48,861 nt of DNA from Adlercreutzia wanghongyangiae (GCF_035989245.1 NZ_JAYMFF010000023.1:1-48861); one strand, 5' to 3'; numbered from the stretch's first letter, positions 8,811 to 17,195 are shown. The notes: a model not told the origin generated them from the sequence alone. Translations and numbers: made by a program.

Positions 8811-9491
8811 ATGGAACGCGAAACGTTCGCTATCAACCGTGGTCGCACCTTGGCGGCCGTTCTCGTTGCGGTGCTCGCGCTGGCGGCGCTGACGGCCGGT
8901 CTTATGGGCTGCGCGCCGCAGCAGAAGGCCGCCGATACGGGCTCGGGTTCGGGGGCGGCCGCCGAGGAGGCCGCCGACGACCCCATGGCGGGGCAGCCGG
9001 TGAACTGGACCATGGAGTCCGAGTGCGCCACCTGCCACACCTCCGAGGCCGAGTCGGCCGTTGATACGGCCTGCCCGCAGGGCGTGGCTCACGAGGCCGA
9101 GGGAATCACCTGCGTGCAGTGCCATACCGACGAGACGACGCTGTCCGGTGAGCATGCCGACGTGAAGTTCGGCGACAAGCCGGCCACCAAGGCCACGGTG
9201 GACACGGTGGATCCGGCCACGTGCATCAGCTGCCACGGCGATCTGGCCGAGGTGGCGGCGCTGACGGCGGAGTCCACGGCGCTGACCGACGACAAGGGCA
9301 CCACAGTGAACCCGCATGAGCGTCCGGCCGGTGCCAAGCACGAGGAGTTCCCCGCCACGTGCACCGATTGCCACAACAACCATTCGAAGGATCTGCCGAA
9401 GGACGCCATGAAGTACTGCGCCCAGTGCCACCACCGCGGCGTGTTCGAGTGCGGCACGTGCCACGAGCTGCGCGACCGCGAAGTGGCCTAA
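8811..9491 (+). CDS. Six-haem c-type cytochrome lipoprotein
   Basis: A 226-residue exported protein with an N-terminal hydrophobic segment and lipobox LMGC, then an Ala/Gly/Asp-rich linker. Six CxxCH haem sites are visible: CATCH, CVQCH, CISCH, CTDCH, CAQCH and CGTCH. It probably passes electrons from the membrane quinol pool to the Tat flavoprotein encoded just upstream (132-base gap, same strand). The flavoprotein/multihaem pairing recalls the cgr1/cgr2 type of Eggerthella. The start is ATG 8811 after a GAGAGGAAC ribosome site; GTG 8808 is possible. Haem attachment would need the ccm genes at 22.5-28.4 kb. Confidence 0.88.
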   Translation: MERETFAINRGRTLAAVLVAVLALAALTAGLMGCAPQQKAADTGSGSGAAAEEAADDPMAGQPVNWTMESECATCHTSEAESAVDTACPQGVAHEAEGITCVQCHTDETTLSGEHADVKFGDKPATKATVDTVDPATCISCHGDLAEVAALTAESTALTDDKGTTVNPHERPAGAKHEEFPATCTDCHNNHSKDLPKDAMKYCAQCHHRGVFECGTCHELRDREVA

Positions 9492-9553
9492 CGGCAACCC
9501 TCGCTTTTCCCGCGCCGGGGCGGCACCTCCCTCCCGCTTCCCCGGCATTATCG

Positions 9554-9594
9554 GCCCGACCGCCTCCCCCCCCCATCCCGCGGTCGGGCTTTTT
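9554..9594 (+). terminator. Terminator of the flavoprotein-cytochrome operon
   Basis: GCCCGACCG and CGGTCGGGC arms, then TTTTT. Confidence 0.8.
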
Positions 9595-9666
9595 GGTTGC
9601 TGCGCCGCGCCTGATGCGTGCATAGCAATGAGATGCCGTCGTTCGGTAACTGAACCCTCCCTTTTC

Positions 9667-9851
9667 TGCATGAGATCGCCGTATACGAGCGTCTCGAGTT
9701 GCTTGAAGGGACGTGCTTTGAAAAGGGTCTCGAATAACACCAGTTCAGAGTCTTATGATTTGCGACTTTCTTCTCGGGATCGCGCTGTATCTTCTTTCAG
9801 ACGCTCATAATCGGCGATCTCGTGCAATTTCAGGACTGTTCGTTAACCGAG
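9667..9851. repeat. Palindromic intergenic repeat, 28-bp-arm family, copy B
   Basis: Arms at 9667-9694 and 9799-9826 match at 24 of 28 positions in inverted orientation. The tail GTTAACCGAG ends at 9851. Its interior shares the ACACCAG-TCAGA box and GCGACT with copy C, and total length equals C (185). The stop codon of the NUDIX-like gene lies inside the tail. Confidence 0.75.
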
Positions 9852-10295
9852 GCGCCAAAGCCGTGCCACTAGCTCGGAAGCGCGAAGCGCTTTTCTGCTC
9901 GATTCCCGCTCCGGCAGATCGAAGGCTTCCCGAGCCGAACTTCGTCGGTAGTCCGCGTGCTCTTCGCTGAACCGAACATTGGCGTTCGCGTCGATGTCGG
10001 CACAAAAGACATGTTCGGGGATTTCTGGAACAAAATCGCCCCGCTGATAGCAGCCTGCCACCCCAAGAACGGGGGCCATGGAAACTGATTGAAGGGCGGC
10101 CAGTTTCTCTGTGGCTATGCCTGTCTTCTCCAAGGTTTCCCTCGCTGTCGCCTCGCGGGGCGACCCGTCGTTCTTGCCACCTCCGGCGATGCCCTGCCAA
10201 ACTCCCGTGCCGGAACGCTTCGGCGCCAGGTACTCGGTTTGCCCGGCGTCGAGTCTTCTCAAAAGAACGAGCACTTGAAACGGCGTGCGGCTCAC
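9843..10295 (-). CDS. NUDIX hydrolase-like protein, possibly degenerate
   Basis: 150 residues resembling small NUDIX nucleotide pyrophosphohydrolases. It begins VLVLLRRLDAGQTEYLAPKR and has GVWQGIAGGGKNDG followed by RETLEKTGI, the helix half of the NUDIX box. Compared with the consensus box, one position before SPREATA is missing, so the first conserved glutamate is absent. The start is GTG 10295 without a clear ribosome site, and its stop lies inside repeat B. Taken with the broken methyltransferase next door, it may be a decaying gene. A diverged dATP pyrophosphohydrolase-like enzyme is the alternative. Confidence 0.6.
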   Translation of the reverse strand: MSRTPFQVLVLLRRLDAGQTEYLAPKRSGTGVWQGIAGGGKNDGSPREATARETLEKTGIATEKLAALQSVSMAPVLGVAGCYQRGDFVPEIPEHVFCADIDANANVRFSEEHADYRRSSAREAFDLPERESSRKALRASELVARLWRLG

Positions 10296-10314
10296 GGGGC
10301 AACCATTCCGCGTT

Positions 10315-10600
10315 TCACGAGGCAGTTCGGCCAGAGCTCTCTCGTCCGCTCTTCTCGGGCGACTTCGGTGACTCTGGTTTCACCAAGGGAGAGCGCCGGG
10401 GCTTTTCCAAGGCGGAGTTAAAGCGATCCTCGTTCATGAAGGTGAATCATCGTCCATTTCTGATCCCCTCGAAGCCGCCGAGTTTGAACGGTGCGTAGAA
10501 GACGCCGTTTGGCTTAATCGCTCGAGCAGCACGCGAGAACACCTCGGGGGAGTTCGGTGCTTGGCGCATTTGCGGAAGAGAGAGGTTGCGACTTTGGAAG
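10315..10600 (-). pseudogene. SAM-dependent methyltransferase remnant
   Basis: Read on the minus strand, 10440-10570 encodes SPEVFSRAARAIKPNGVFYA then PFKLGGFEGIRNGR, the conserved C-terminal half of a class I SAM methyltransferase. A TGA stop then replaces the expected aromatic residue. The same frame continues after it as FTFMNEDRFNSALEK to a stop at 10315. Upstream of about 10575 the frame is lost and no start is present. This is therefore a 5'-truncated gene with at least one in-frame stop. It sits between the NUDIX-like gene and the nuclease-like gene. Confidence 0.6.
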
Positions 10601-10632
10601 CGAAAGACGGCCGGTCGCTAAAGAGAGGGAGA

Positions 10633-11721
10633 TCAGGTGTCGCTTGTGTTTGAGGCGGGCGGCGGGAAGTGCCTGTGGTGATACGCCCTCAGCTCATGGC
10701 GAAGCTGCAGGTGGCGGCTATGGAAAGTTGCGGGACGCACGGGGGCTCTGCCTCTCGTTTTGCGTGAGAGCGCATCGGCTATCTCGATGAATTCGGAAAC
10801 GCTGTCGATCTGCGATGACGTGACCGTCACGACGTCGAAGCCGTCGGCGAGAAGAGCGTCGCGCCGCCGGGAGTCGCGCGCTCGCTGGTGCCGCTCTGCA
10901 TGATACGCGAGCCCGTCGTACTCTGCCGCGACACGTGCTTGCGGCCACAGCAGATCGCACACCGCTCGGTTGCTCCGTGCGATGCGGGCCGCTTCTTCTG
11001 AGAGCGCAACCGGTTCATTGGCGAGTGCTGGCGGCAGGCCCAGGCCACCGCGGCGCATCGGCGTCAGGAGCAGTACGTTCATTTCCGTCTCTTTCACGGA
11101 GGCAGACTTCGCGCAGATGAACGGGATGACCGAGCGCGCTCTCTTCAGGCCCCTGATGCGCTCGGTGCGGTTGATGAATACAGCGAGTCGGCCTGGCGTT
11201 GTGAGTTGGGCCCTCACGAGGGTGCTCGGCTGGTCTGAACCCAGGGGGTAGCATCCGCAAAGCTCGTAACCTAAGGCGATGAGCCCGCCTGCGGGGAGGG
11301 TTTCAGCCATCTGGACGAGTACGAGCTCGGGGGAGCATACGGCGATGTCGGGAGCGATTTCGAGAAGGGCTCCGCGTGGTAGCGATACGGCGAGTTGATG
11401 GAAGCAGACGCGCTTCGTGCGATGGCGTCCCTCTTTGGGTTGAGCGAGGACGTGGAGCGGACGCTCGGCGGTGGCGCCAGCCCATAGCTCGTCGAGTATT
11501 CGCTTCAGACTGGGCTTTTTCACGCTCGTGATTGCCGTGCGCACGGCGCTTTCGGTGTCCGCTGCGCGGGAAAGCGAGCTGAGGCCTTTTAGGTGGGACG
11601 AGGGGAAGTGTTTCACGTCGCGAAGGCGCAGGTCGTGAAAAGAGCGCAAAGTCAGAGGGTGGTTGCGCGACCATGTCCTGAGGAGGTCCAAAGCGGTTGT
11701 GTGGCTAAAAATCAACTTCAT
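10633..11721 (-). CDS. Nuclease-like protein (DUF559/Vsr-type fold)
   Basis: 362 residues of unknown function. The C-terminal ~120 residues contain DLLWPQARVAAEYDGLAYH, a run of Arg/Asp (RARDSRRRDALL) and DGFDVVTVTSSQI. This order (acidic residue in a strand, then D-x-RR, then a second strand) is seen in actinobacterial DUF559/Vsr-like PD-(D/E)xK proteins. The N-terminal two-thirds show no motif I recognise but are cysteine- and arginine-containing like AbiEi-type two-part proteins. The start is ATG 11721; a TTG three codons upstream is less likely. Catalytic activity is not established. Confidence 0.6.
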   Translation of the reverse strand: MKLIFSHTTALDLLRTWSRNHPLTLRSFHDLRLRDVKHFPSSHLKGLSSLSRAADTESAVRTAITSVKKPSLKRILDELWAGATAERPLHVLAQPKEGRHRTKRVCFHQLAVSLPRGALLEIAPDIAVCSPELVLVQMAETLPAGGLIALGYELCGCYPLGSDQPSTLVRAQLTTPGRLAVFINRTERIRGLKRARSVIPFICAKSASVKETEMNVLLLTPMRRGGLGLPPALANEPVALSEEAARIARSNRAVCDLLWPQARVAAEYDGLAYHAERHQRARDSRRRDALLADGFDVVTVTSSQIDSVSEFIEIADALSRKTRGRAPVRPATFHSRHLQLRHELRAYHHRHFPPPASNTSDT

Positions 11722-12075
11722 GCTTTTCAAGATATCAGGCTTCGATTGCTGCCGATGGTGAGCGCTGCAAATCTATTTAACCGTCATTCATGACCCAAAA
11801 GGTATTCTTTGAGTCTCTTGGTGGTGCGCATACTGAGCTGCGGACGAGTCGCCTCGCCTTCTCGGCGTGTTCCAGCTTGCGGCCAATGCTGTTGCTCGCG
11901 GGAGCGATAGCGCACGAGGTCTCTTCCTGAAGCAATGGCACACACTAGAAAGCGCCCGGCGACGAGATCGACCAACGATGATTTCGCCGGGATGCGCGGG
12001 GTGGCGGGGCCGGTTGGCGTGGGTTCCTCTTGAGGGCATCTAACGGCAGGGCCGGTCGGCGAAGATGTCTTATTC
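11722..12075. other. Non-coding stretch, no gene seen
   Basis: About 350 bases between the nuclease-like gene and repeat C. Short open frames here have no ribosome site or recognisable protein. The AT-rich patch near 11770-11785 could hold the minus-strand promoter of the nuclease-like gene. Confidence 0.4.
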
Positions 12076-12260
12076 TGCACGAGATCGCCCGCTATGAGCG
12101 TCTAGGGGGCATGGAAGGATGCATCCTGAAGCACCCTTCGTAAAACACCAGGTCAGATCGCTATGTGAAAGGCGACTCTATTGCATGTGGCCGATGGCCC
12201 CGCCCTCAGACGCTCATAGCGGGCGATCTCGTGCAGAAAGAGGGGGTTTCGCTGACCGAG
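12076..12260. repeat. Palindromic intergenic repeat, 28-bp-arm family, copy C
   Basis: Arms 12076-12103 and 12208-12235 are perfect 28-base inverted repeats. The tail GCTGACCGAG ends at 12260. The interior has the same ACACCAG-TCAGA box and GCGACT as copy B. The perfect arms suggest this is the youngest or most constrained copy. Confidence 0.8.
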
Positions 12261-12431
12261 CATGCGGCGCCGTTTGCAGCCTCTGGTCTTCCAGACTGGT
12301 TGCGCGTGTTCTGTGGTTGGGAAATTGTGCTCGATTTTGGCAAAAGCGTGTCTCATCAGGAAAGGTCGCAAGCCCGTCCGACTAGTCCATCCTGCAAGTC
12401 ACTTGGCTGCTCTGTCCTGCAAGTCCGCCAA

Positions 12432-13421
12432 CTACTTCGCGAGCGCCTGGGGAAGCACCTCGGGGTTCACGCAGTTCTCCGGCGCGCGGCCCAGCACTAC
12501 ATCGATGGCGTTCTGAGTGCAGCGGCACCGCAGCTCGGCGGCCGATTCCTCCGACCAGTAGGCCGCATGCGAGGTGAGCACCGTGCGGGGCGCGTGCATG
12601 ATGGGGGCGTTAGGCGAGACGGGCTCGTGCTCGAACACGTCGATGCCGGCGCCCCACAACTTGCCCGCACGCAAGGCGGCGGCCACGGCGTCGTTGTCGA
12701 TGACCGCGCCGCGCGAGGTGTTCACCACGATGGCGTCGTCCTTCATGAGCTGGATGTTCTCGGCGTTCAGCAAGTGGCGGGTGGCCGGTACGAGCGCCGT
12801 GTGGAAGCTGACCACGTCCGACTCCTTCAGCAGATCCTCGAAGGCGACGTAGGGGAATCCCTCGGGCGTGAAGCGGCCGGGCGTGCCTTCGTGATCCCAT
12901 ACGACCACCTTGAAGCCGAGCCCGCGCGCCTTGCGCGCCGCCGCGCGCCCGATGTGCCCGTAGCCCGCCACGCCGAAGGTGCGTCCGCGCACTTGGCCCA
13001 GGGGCTGGCGGCGGTGGAAGTCCCATACCCCTGCGCGCATGTCGGCGTCGATCTCGTTTACGCGTCGCAGGCAAGCGAGCGCAAGGGCGATGGCGTGATC
13101 GCTCACCACCTCGGTGCCGTAGCCTACCACGTTGCACACGGCGCATTTGTCGGCTGTGGCGGCGGCCACGTCGATATTGTCCACGCCGGTGCCGGTCTTC
13201 GCCACCACCTTCAGCTGGGGCAGCGCCTGGAACACCTCGGCCGTGAAGCTCCCGTAGGAGGTGATGGCCCCGTCGGCCCCGCGCAGGTGCTCGATAATCT
13301 CGCCGGGAGTGCGGGCACCCTTGTCGTTGTAACTGAGGAAGCGGATACCGGCCGCTTCTACCATCTTGCGCTCGAAGTCGCAGTCGTCGAAGTCGAAGTC
13401 TGCCATCACGATCGTTGCCAT
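12432..13421 (-). CDS. D-isomer-specific 2-hydroxyacid dehydrogenase (CtBP-like)
   Basis: NAD(P)-dependent reduction of a 2-oxoacid or the reverse. 329 residues with the family layout: N-terminal substrate domain, KVVAKTGTGVDNID, nucleotide-binding GVAGYGHIGRAAA with a later acidic strand end (VVWDHEG), catalytic Arg in VVNTSRGAVID, Glu in GIDVFEHEP and the catalytic His in TSHAAYWSEES. The short form and AAYWSEE end fit C-terminal-binding-protein-like dehydrogenases. The start ATG 13421 has GGGAGGAA. It is divergent from the SDR gene at 13698, with which it may share a substrate. The substrate is unknown. Confidence 0.88.
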   Translation of the reverse strand: MATIVMADFDFDDCDFERKMVEAAGIRFLSYNDKGARTPGEIIEHLRGADGAITSYGSFTAEVFQALPQLKVVAKTGTGVDNIDVAAATADKCAVCNVVGYGTEVVSDHAIALALACLRRVNEIDADMRAGVWDFHRRQPLGQVRGRTFGVAGYGHIGRAAARKARGLGFKVVVWDHEGTPGRFTPEGFPYVAFEDLLKESDVVSFHTALVPATRHLLNAENIQLMKDDAIVVNTSRGAVIDNDAVAAALRAGKLWGAGIDVFEHEPVSPNAPIMHAPRTVLTSHAAYWSEESAAELRCRCTQNAIDVVLGRAPENCVNPEVLPQALAK

Positions 13422-13697
13422 ACGTTCCTCCCATCCAGTTGTTCTGCTGAGGTCATTGTAGGCAATGGGCTGTTCCGCGCTCGCCAGGGCGTCGGGCCGG
13501 TCGGCAAGCTGTTATCGAAGAGGCCGAGTTTCGGAAGGGTTCGGGAGGGGCGTCGGTCGCCGCGGTGTATAGAGGGCCCCCCGTCCCCCTCGAATGGCAG
13601 GATGGGCGGCTTGAAAACGCTTCGCGGCCAGGGGAGCCCATTTGTCCTATACTGAGGATCGACCAAGGTCATTCATTCGAATAGAACGGAGTCGAAT

Positions 13698-14450
13698 ATG
13701 AAGAAACTCGAGGGACGCGTCGCCATTGTGACCGGGGCCAGCTCCGGCGTGGGTCGCGGGCTTGCCAAGGTGCTCGCCGAGAACGGCGCGAAGATCTGCG
13801 CCTGCGCCCGCCGCGTCGAGAAGCTGGAAGAGCTGAAGGCTGAGGTGGAGGCCTTCGGCGGTGAAGTGTTGCCGGTGGCGTGCGACGTGACCGACGCCGA
13901 CCAGGTCGGCAACGTGGTGGCCCAGTGCGTCGAGCGCTTCGGCGGCATCGACATCCTCATCAACTGCGCCCAGGGCGCCATGCAGTACCGCGAGATCAAC
14001 GACGTGGATGAGGCTTACGCGCTGGAGGCCTTCGAAAGCGGCCCGCTCGCTTCCATGATGTTCATGAAGGCGTGCTTCCCCTACCTGAAGGAGAGCGGTC
14101 ACGGTCGCATCATCAACACCGCTTCGGCGGCCGGCTACGACGGCAATGCGGGCTTCGGCGCCTACGGCATGGCCAAGGAGGCCATCCGCGCCATCACGCG
14201 CACGGCGGCCAACGAGTGGGGCCGCTACGGCATCACCGTGAACGTGTTTCTGCCCATCATCGCCACCGACTTCTTCCGCGAGACCCAGCCCGAGGCTCTG
14301 AAGAATCTGGAGTCGAAGACGCCGCTGGGCTACATCGGCACCACCGAGAAGGACTGCGCCCCGCTCATCGTGCTGCTCGTCAGCGACGAGGGCGGGTATT
14401 TCACCGGCCAGTCCTACATGGTGGACGGCGGTATCCACAAGCACTCGTAG
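13698..14450 (+). CDS. Short-chain dehydrogenase/reductase
   Basis: A classical SDR of 250 residues. Cofactor site TGASSGVGRG, acidic motif CDVTDADQ, active-site serine in IINTASAAGYDG, YGMAKEA (the YxxxK motif) and a C-terminal GGIHKHS. The usual NNAG is replaced by INCAQGAM, an unusual substitution in that turn. The second residue pattern CACARR after the first strand could favour NADP. It stands alone between a divergent dehydrogenase and veg. An alcohol, keto-acid or steroid substrate cannot be decided by eye. Confidence 0.88.
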   Translation: MKKLEGRVAIVTGASSGVGRGLAKVLAENGAKICACARRVEKLEELKAEVEAFGGEVLPVACDVTDADQVGNVVAQCVERFGGIDILINCAQGAMQYREINDVDEAYALEAFESGPLASMMFMKACFPYLKESGHGRIINTASAAGYDGNAGFGAYGMAKEAIRAITRTAANEWGRYGITVNVFLPIIATDFFRETQPEALKNLESKTPLGYIGTTEKDCAPLIVLLVSDEGGYFTGQSYMVDGGIHKHS

Positions 14451-14511
14451 GCGTCGTAACGCCTGTTGGAGCGCACTTCAAGCGAGGGCTCCGCTGGGGG
14501 GCTTCGTCGTT

Positions 14512-14556
14512 CCCGCAACCGAAAAAAGTTGCGGGGGTTGACAATCGTGGTATGAT
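14512..14556 (+). promoter_or_regulatory. Promoter of veg overlapped by a palindrome
   Basis: TTGCGG (14529-14534), a 16-base spacer with extended TGG, then TATGAT (14551-14556). A hairpin-forming palindrome CCCGCAAC/GTTGCGGG (14512-14519, 14528-14535) covers the -35 box. This could be an operator or the terminator end of upstream transcription. Confidence 0.5.
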
Positions 14557-14601
14557 ATGGGGCTGTACTTGTATCGTCAGCACACGTGAGGAAGTTCGTC
14601 A

Positions 14602-14928
14602 ATGGATTTGGCCAAGCAGGCAAAGATCGTCGATGGCATTCATGATACCTTGAATGATTTCGTCGGTCAACGACTGAAGGTGCGCGCCAACATGGGTCGC
14701 TCGAAGATTGTGGAAAGCGAGGGCGTGCTCACCCAGGTTCACCCGCAGTTGTTCATTATGGAGGTGGACCGCAAGCGCGGACGCACCGCCCGTCAGTCCT
14801 ACCAGTACGTCGATGTGCTTACCGGCATGGTGGAGCTGTCCCAGAACGGCGAGCCTCTGTTCGCCCCGTTTGTGGATGAGTCCATGGAGCTCATCGACTA
14901 CGTTGTGGAGGAGCGCGTCGTCTCCTAA
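14602..14928 (+). CDS. veg: Veg family protein
   Basis: A 108-residue protein of the Veg family (DUF1021), with RLKVRANMGRSKIVESEGVL and QSYQYVDVLTGMVEL matching the family core in Bacillus subtilis Veg. In that species Veg stimulates biofilm gene expression; the molecular role is unresolved. Here it has a strong extended -10 promoter. The C-terminus carries an extra ~20 acidic/hydrophobic residues. It is followed by tRNA-Ala. Confidence 0.85.
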   Translation: MDLAKQAKIVDGIHDTLNDFVGQRLKVRANMGRSKIVESEGVLTQVHPQLFIMEVDRKRGRTARQSYQYVDVLTGMVELSQNGEPLFAPFVDESMELIDYVVEERVVS

Positions 14929-14996
14929 CGGGGAGGTTGACAACTCCTTCGAATTCGGGCAAACTACTGCCTTGCGCGATGAGCGCTTACCTTCGT

Positions 14997-15072
14997 GGGG
15001 ATGTAGCTCAGCTGGGAGAGCATCACGTTCGCAACGTGGGGGCCGAGGGTTCGAATCCCTTCATCTCCACCA
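14997..15072 (+). tRNA. tRNA-Ala (anticodon CGC)
   Basis: A full cloverleaf of 76 bases with the CCA end encoded. The acceptor stem GGGGATG/CATCTCC contains the G3:U70 wobble that identifies alanine tRNAs. D arm GCTCAGCTGGGAGAGC, anticodon loop TTCGCAA (CGC, reading GCG codons), T arm GAGGG-TTCGAAT-CCCTT. Confidence 0.95.
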
Positions 15073-15081
15073 CGAAAACCA

Positions 15082-15110
15082 ACGGGTCTCGGGAAACCGG
15101 GACCCGTTTT
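15082..15110 (+). terminator. Terminator after tRNA-Ala
   Basis: Eleven-pair stem ACGGGTCTCGG/CCGGGACCCGT with a GAAA loop, then TTTT. Confidence 0.8.
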
Positions 15111-15139
15111 GCGTTACAAGCCGAAGAGAGGCGCAGAGG

Positions 15140-15724
15140 ATGGAGAACGCCATGGCGGAGAAGAACCGGCTGCGTGAGCGGTATCGGGCGCTTCGGGCCG
15201 CCATGCCTTCGGCTGCCCGGGCAGCTGCCGACGAGGCTATAGCGGCGCAGGTGGGAGGGCTGCCGGCGTTTGCGGGGGCCGATGCGGTGTTTACCTATCT
15301 GAGCTTCGGGGCCGAGGTGGACACGCGGGCGCTGATTAAGCGCACTTGGGCGGCTGGGAAGACTGTGGCGCTGCCGCGCGTCGTGCCCGGCACGCGGCAG
15401 ATGCGCTGGTATGCGGTGGACTCTCTGGACGGCCTCGAGCGCAGCTCCTTCGGCGTGGACGAACCGGCGGCTGACCCTTCCCGCGAGGTGGTGCCCGGCG
15501 ATATGCGTCGCCCCCTTGCCCTGGTACCCGGCTTCTCCTTCGACCGCGAGGGTTATCGTTTAGGCTACGGCGGTGGCTTCTACGATGGGTTCCTGGCCGA
15601 TTTTCCCGGCGTGTCCGTGGGGCTGTGCCGCGCCGCGCAGCTGAGCGAGGAGGCCCTGCCCCGCGATGCCCACGATGTGCCCGTCGCCCTGATCGCTACC
15701 GACCAGGGCGTTCTCCGGCGTTAG
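15140..15724 (+). CDS. 5-formyltetrahydrofolate cyclo-ligase
   Basis: Converts 5-formyl-THF to 5,10-methenyl-THF with ATP, returning the storage folate to one-carbon metabolism. 194 residues. The N-terminal basic helix (EKNRLRERYRALRAAM) and the C-terminal signature LGYGGGFYDGFLADF are diagnostic; LVPGFSFDREGYRLGYG forms the nucleotide/folate site. It is cytoplasmic. ATG 15140 is chosen (GAGAGG upstream); ATG 15152 with GGAGA is equally plausible. It ends three bases from the convergent MocR gene. Confidence 0.9.
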   Translation: MENAMAEKNRLRERYRALRAAMPSAARAAADEAIAAQVGGLPAFAGADAVFTYLSFGAEVDTRALIKRTWAAGKTVALPRVVPGTRQMRWYAVDSLDGLERSSFGVDEPAADPSREVVPGDMRRPLALVPGFSFDREGYRLGYGGGFYDGFLADFPGVSVGLCRAAQLSEEALPRDAHDVPVALIATDQGVLRR

Positions 15725-15727
15725 CCC

Positions 15728-17125
15728 CTATTCGAACCAGGCGCGGGCGAGGGCCTCTATACCGGGGCCGATGTCCTCTTCCCGAATGGACGAGAAGCCT
15801 ACGAGCACGGTGGAGCTGAGATGCCCCGCCGGGTCCATCCAGTACTTCTTGGTGGGGTACACCGCCACGCCGGCCTCGGCGGCGATGCGCACCAGCTCGT
15901 CCTGGGGGCGCCCGTCGCGCACGCGCACGAGCAGGTGCAGCCCCGTGCCGTTTTCCATCATTTCCACGTCGTTGCCCATGGTGGCGCGCAGCACGCGGGT
16001 GAGCGTCTCGTACTTGCGGCGGTTCTTCGCCTGCACCCGACGCAGGTGGCGGTCCCACGAGCCGTCGGTCATGAAGCGGGCGAGCACCTGTTGGTTGAGC
16101 CACGGCACCGGCGAGTACGAGTTCGCGAAGGCCTCGCGCCAGCGTTCGAGCAGCGGCTCAGGCAGCACGAGGTAGTTCATGCGCAGTGCCGGTGAGAGCG
16201 ACTTCGAGAACGTGCCCATGTACACCACACGTCCTCGGGTGTCCATGGAGGCGAGCGGCGGCAGCGACCGCTCACGGTAGCGGAAATCGCGGCAGTAGTC
16301 GTCTTCCAGCAGGTAGGCGTCGGTGCGCTCGGCCCAGCGCAGCACGGCTTCGCGGGTGTCGGTGGGCATGGCGCGGCAGGTGGGGAACTGACTGGAGGGC
16401 GTGAGGTAGGCCAAGCGCGCGCCCGAGGCCTCCAGGTCGGCTACGAACGTGTCGGTTCCCAGGCCCACGCGGCAGGGCGCCAGCGAGAAGCGCGCCCGCT
16501 CCACGACCGTGCGCACGCCGTCGTAGCCCGGGTCTTCCATGGCAACCCGGTCGCGGGACGCATCGAAAAGCGCGAGCAGGTTCTGGACGCTCGTCTGGGT
16601 GCCGCCCTGCACGACGATCTGGCTTGGCGTGCAGTCGATGCCCCGCTGGGTGGTGAGCCGCCAGGCGATGGCCGCCCGCAGGCCCTCCTCCCCGAAGGGG
16701 TCGTTGTAGGCATCGCAGCCGACGGCCTCCACCGACAGCAGAATGTCGTCGGTGATGGCTCGCCAGGCCGCGGCGGGGAAGGTGCCCGGCTCCAGGTTTC
16801 CGTAGGTGAAGTCGTAGCGTACGCGCCCGGCGTCGGCGCCCAGCAGGGACTCCGGTGGCTGCGCGGCGCGGTCGGGGTCGGCCTGCAGGTAGGCCACGTT
16901 CTGCACGATGTAGCCCGATCCGGGGCGGCTTCGCACATAGCCTTCCTGGGAAAGCAGGGCGTAGGCGTTTTCCACGGTGTTGCGCGCGCAGCCCAGATCG
17001 GCGGCCAGCGAGCGAATGGGGGGCAGGCGCGATCCCTCGGGCCGCGCGCCCTCTTCGATGTCGCAGCGCAGCTGATCGAAGAGCTGCTGGTAAAGGGGCG
17101 TGGCGAGACGATCGTCGAGATGCAT
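15728..17125 (-). CDS. MocR/GntR-family PLP-dependent regulator
   Basis: 465 residues: an N-terminal GntR winged helix (PLYQQLFDQLRCDIEEG, LPPIRSLAADLGCARNTVENAYALL, GSGYIV) followed by an aminotransferase-like domain. Visible are the PLP-site aspartate region LLEDDYCRDFRY, the Schiff-base lysine in GTFSKSLSPALRMNYLVLP and the C-terminal small domain. Such regulators bind DNA and sense PLP or amino-acid derivatives. It is divergent from nap, and the intervening ~250 bases hold repeated GTCCCCA boxes, so nap or its own promoter is the probable target. ATG 17125 follows AAAGGGAA; the open frame upstream of it is not coding. Confidence 0.9.
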   Translation of the reverse strand: MHLDDRLATPLYQQLFDQLRCDIEEGARPEGSRLPPIRSLAADLGCARNTVENAYALLSQEGYVRSRPGSGYIVQNVAYLQADPDRAAQPPESLLGADAGRVRYDFTYGNLEPGTFPAAAWRAITDDILLSVEAVGCDAYNDPFGEEGLRAAIAWRLTTQRGIDCTPSQIVVQGGTQTSVQNLLALFDASRDRVAMEDPGYDGVRTVVERARFSLAPCRVGLGTDTFVADLEASGARLAYLTPSSQFPTCRAMPTDTREAVLRWAERTDAYLLEDDYCRDFRYRERSLPPLASMDTRGRVVYMGTFSKSLSPALRMNYLVLPEPLLERWREAFANSYSPVPWLNQQVLARFMTDGSWDRHLRRVQAKNRRKYETLTRVLRATMGNDVEMMENGTGLHLLVRVRDGRPQDELVRIAAEAGVAVYPTKKYWMDPAGHLSSTVLVGFSSIREEDIGPGIEALARAWFE

Positions 17126-17195
17126 GGGGTTCCCTTTCCGTGCAGGGGTGTGGCTTGGCGCCCATAGTAGCAAAATGAGGACATAAGGTGAATGC

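Noticed and set aside
11784..12080. A 98-residue minus-strand frame between the nuclease-like gene and repeat C
   Set aside because: It starts inside the repeat arm, has no ribosome site and no similarity I can recognise.
14538..14556. TTGACA/TATGAT as the veg promoter pair
   Set aside because: The spacing is only 7 bases. TTGCGG at 14529 with the same -10 box gives a normal 16-base spacer.
14708..15130. Open frame running through tRNA-Ala into the cyclo-ligase gene
   Set aside because: It reads through the tRNA and its terminator; the real start is near 15140.
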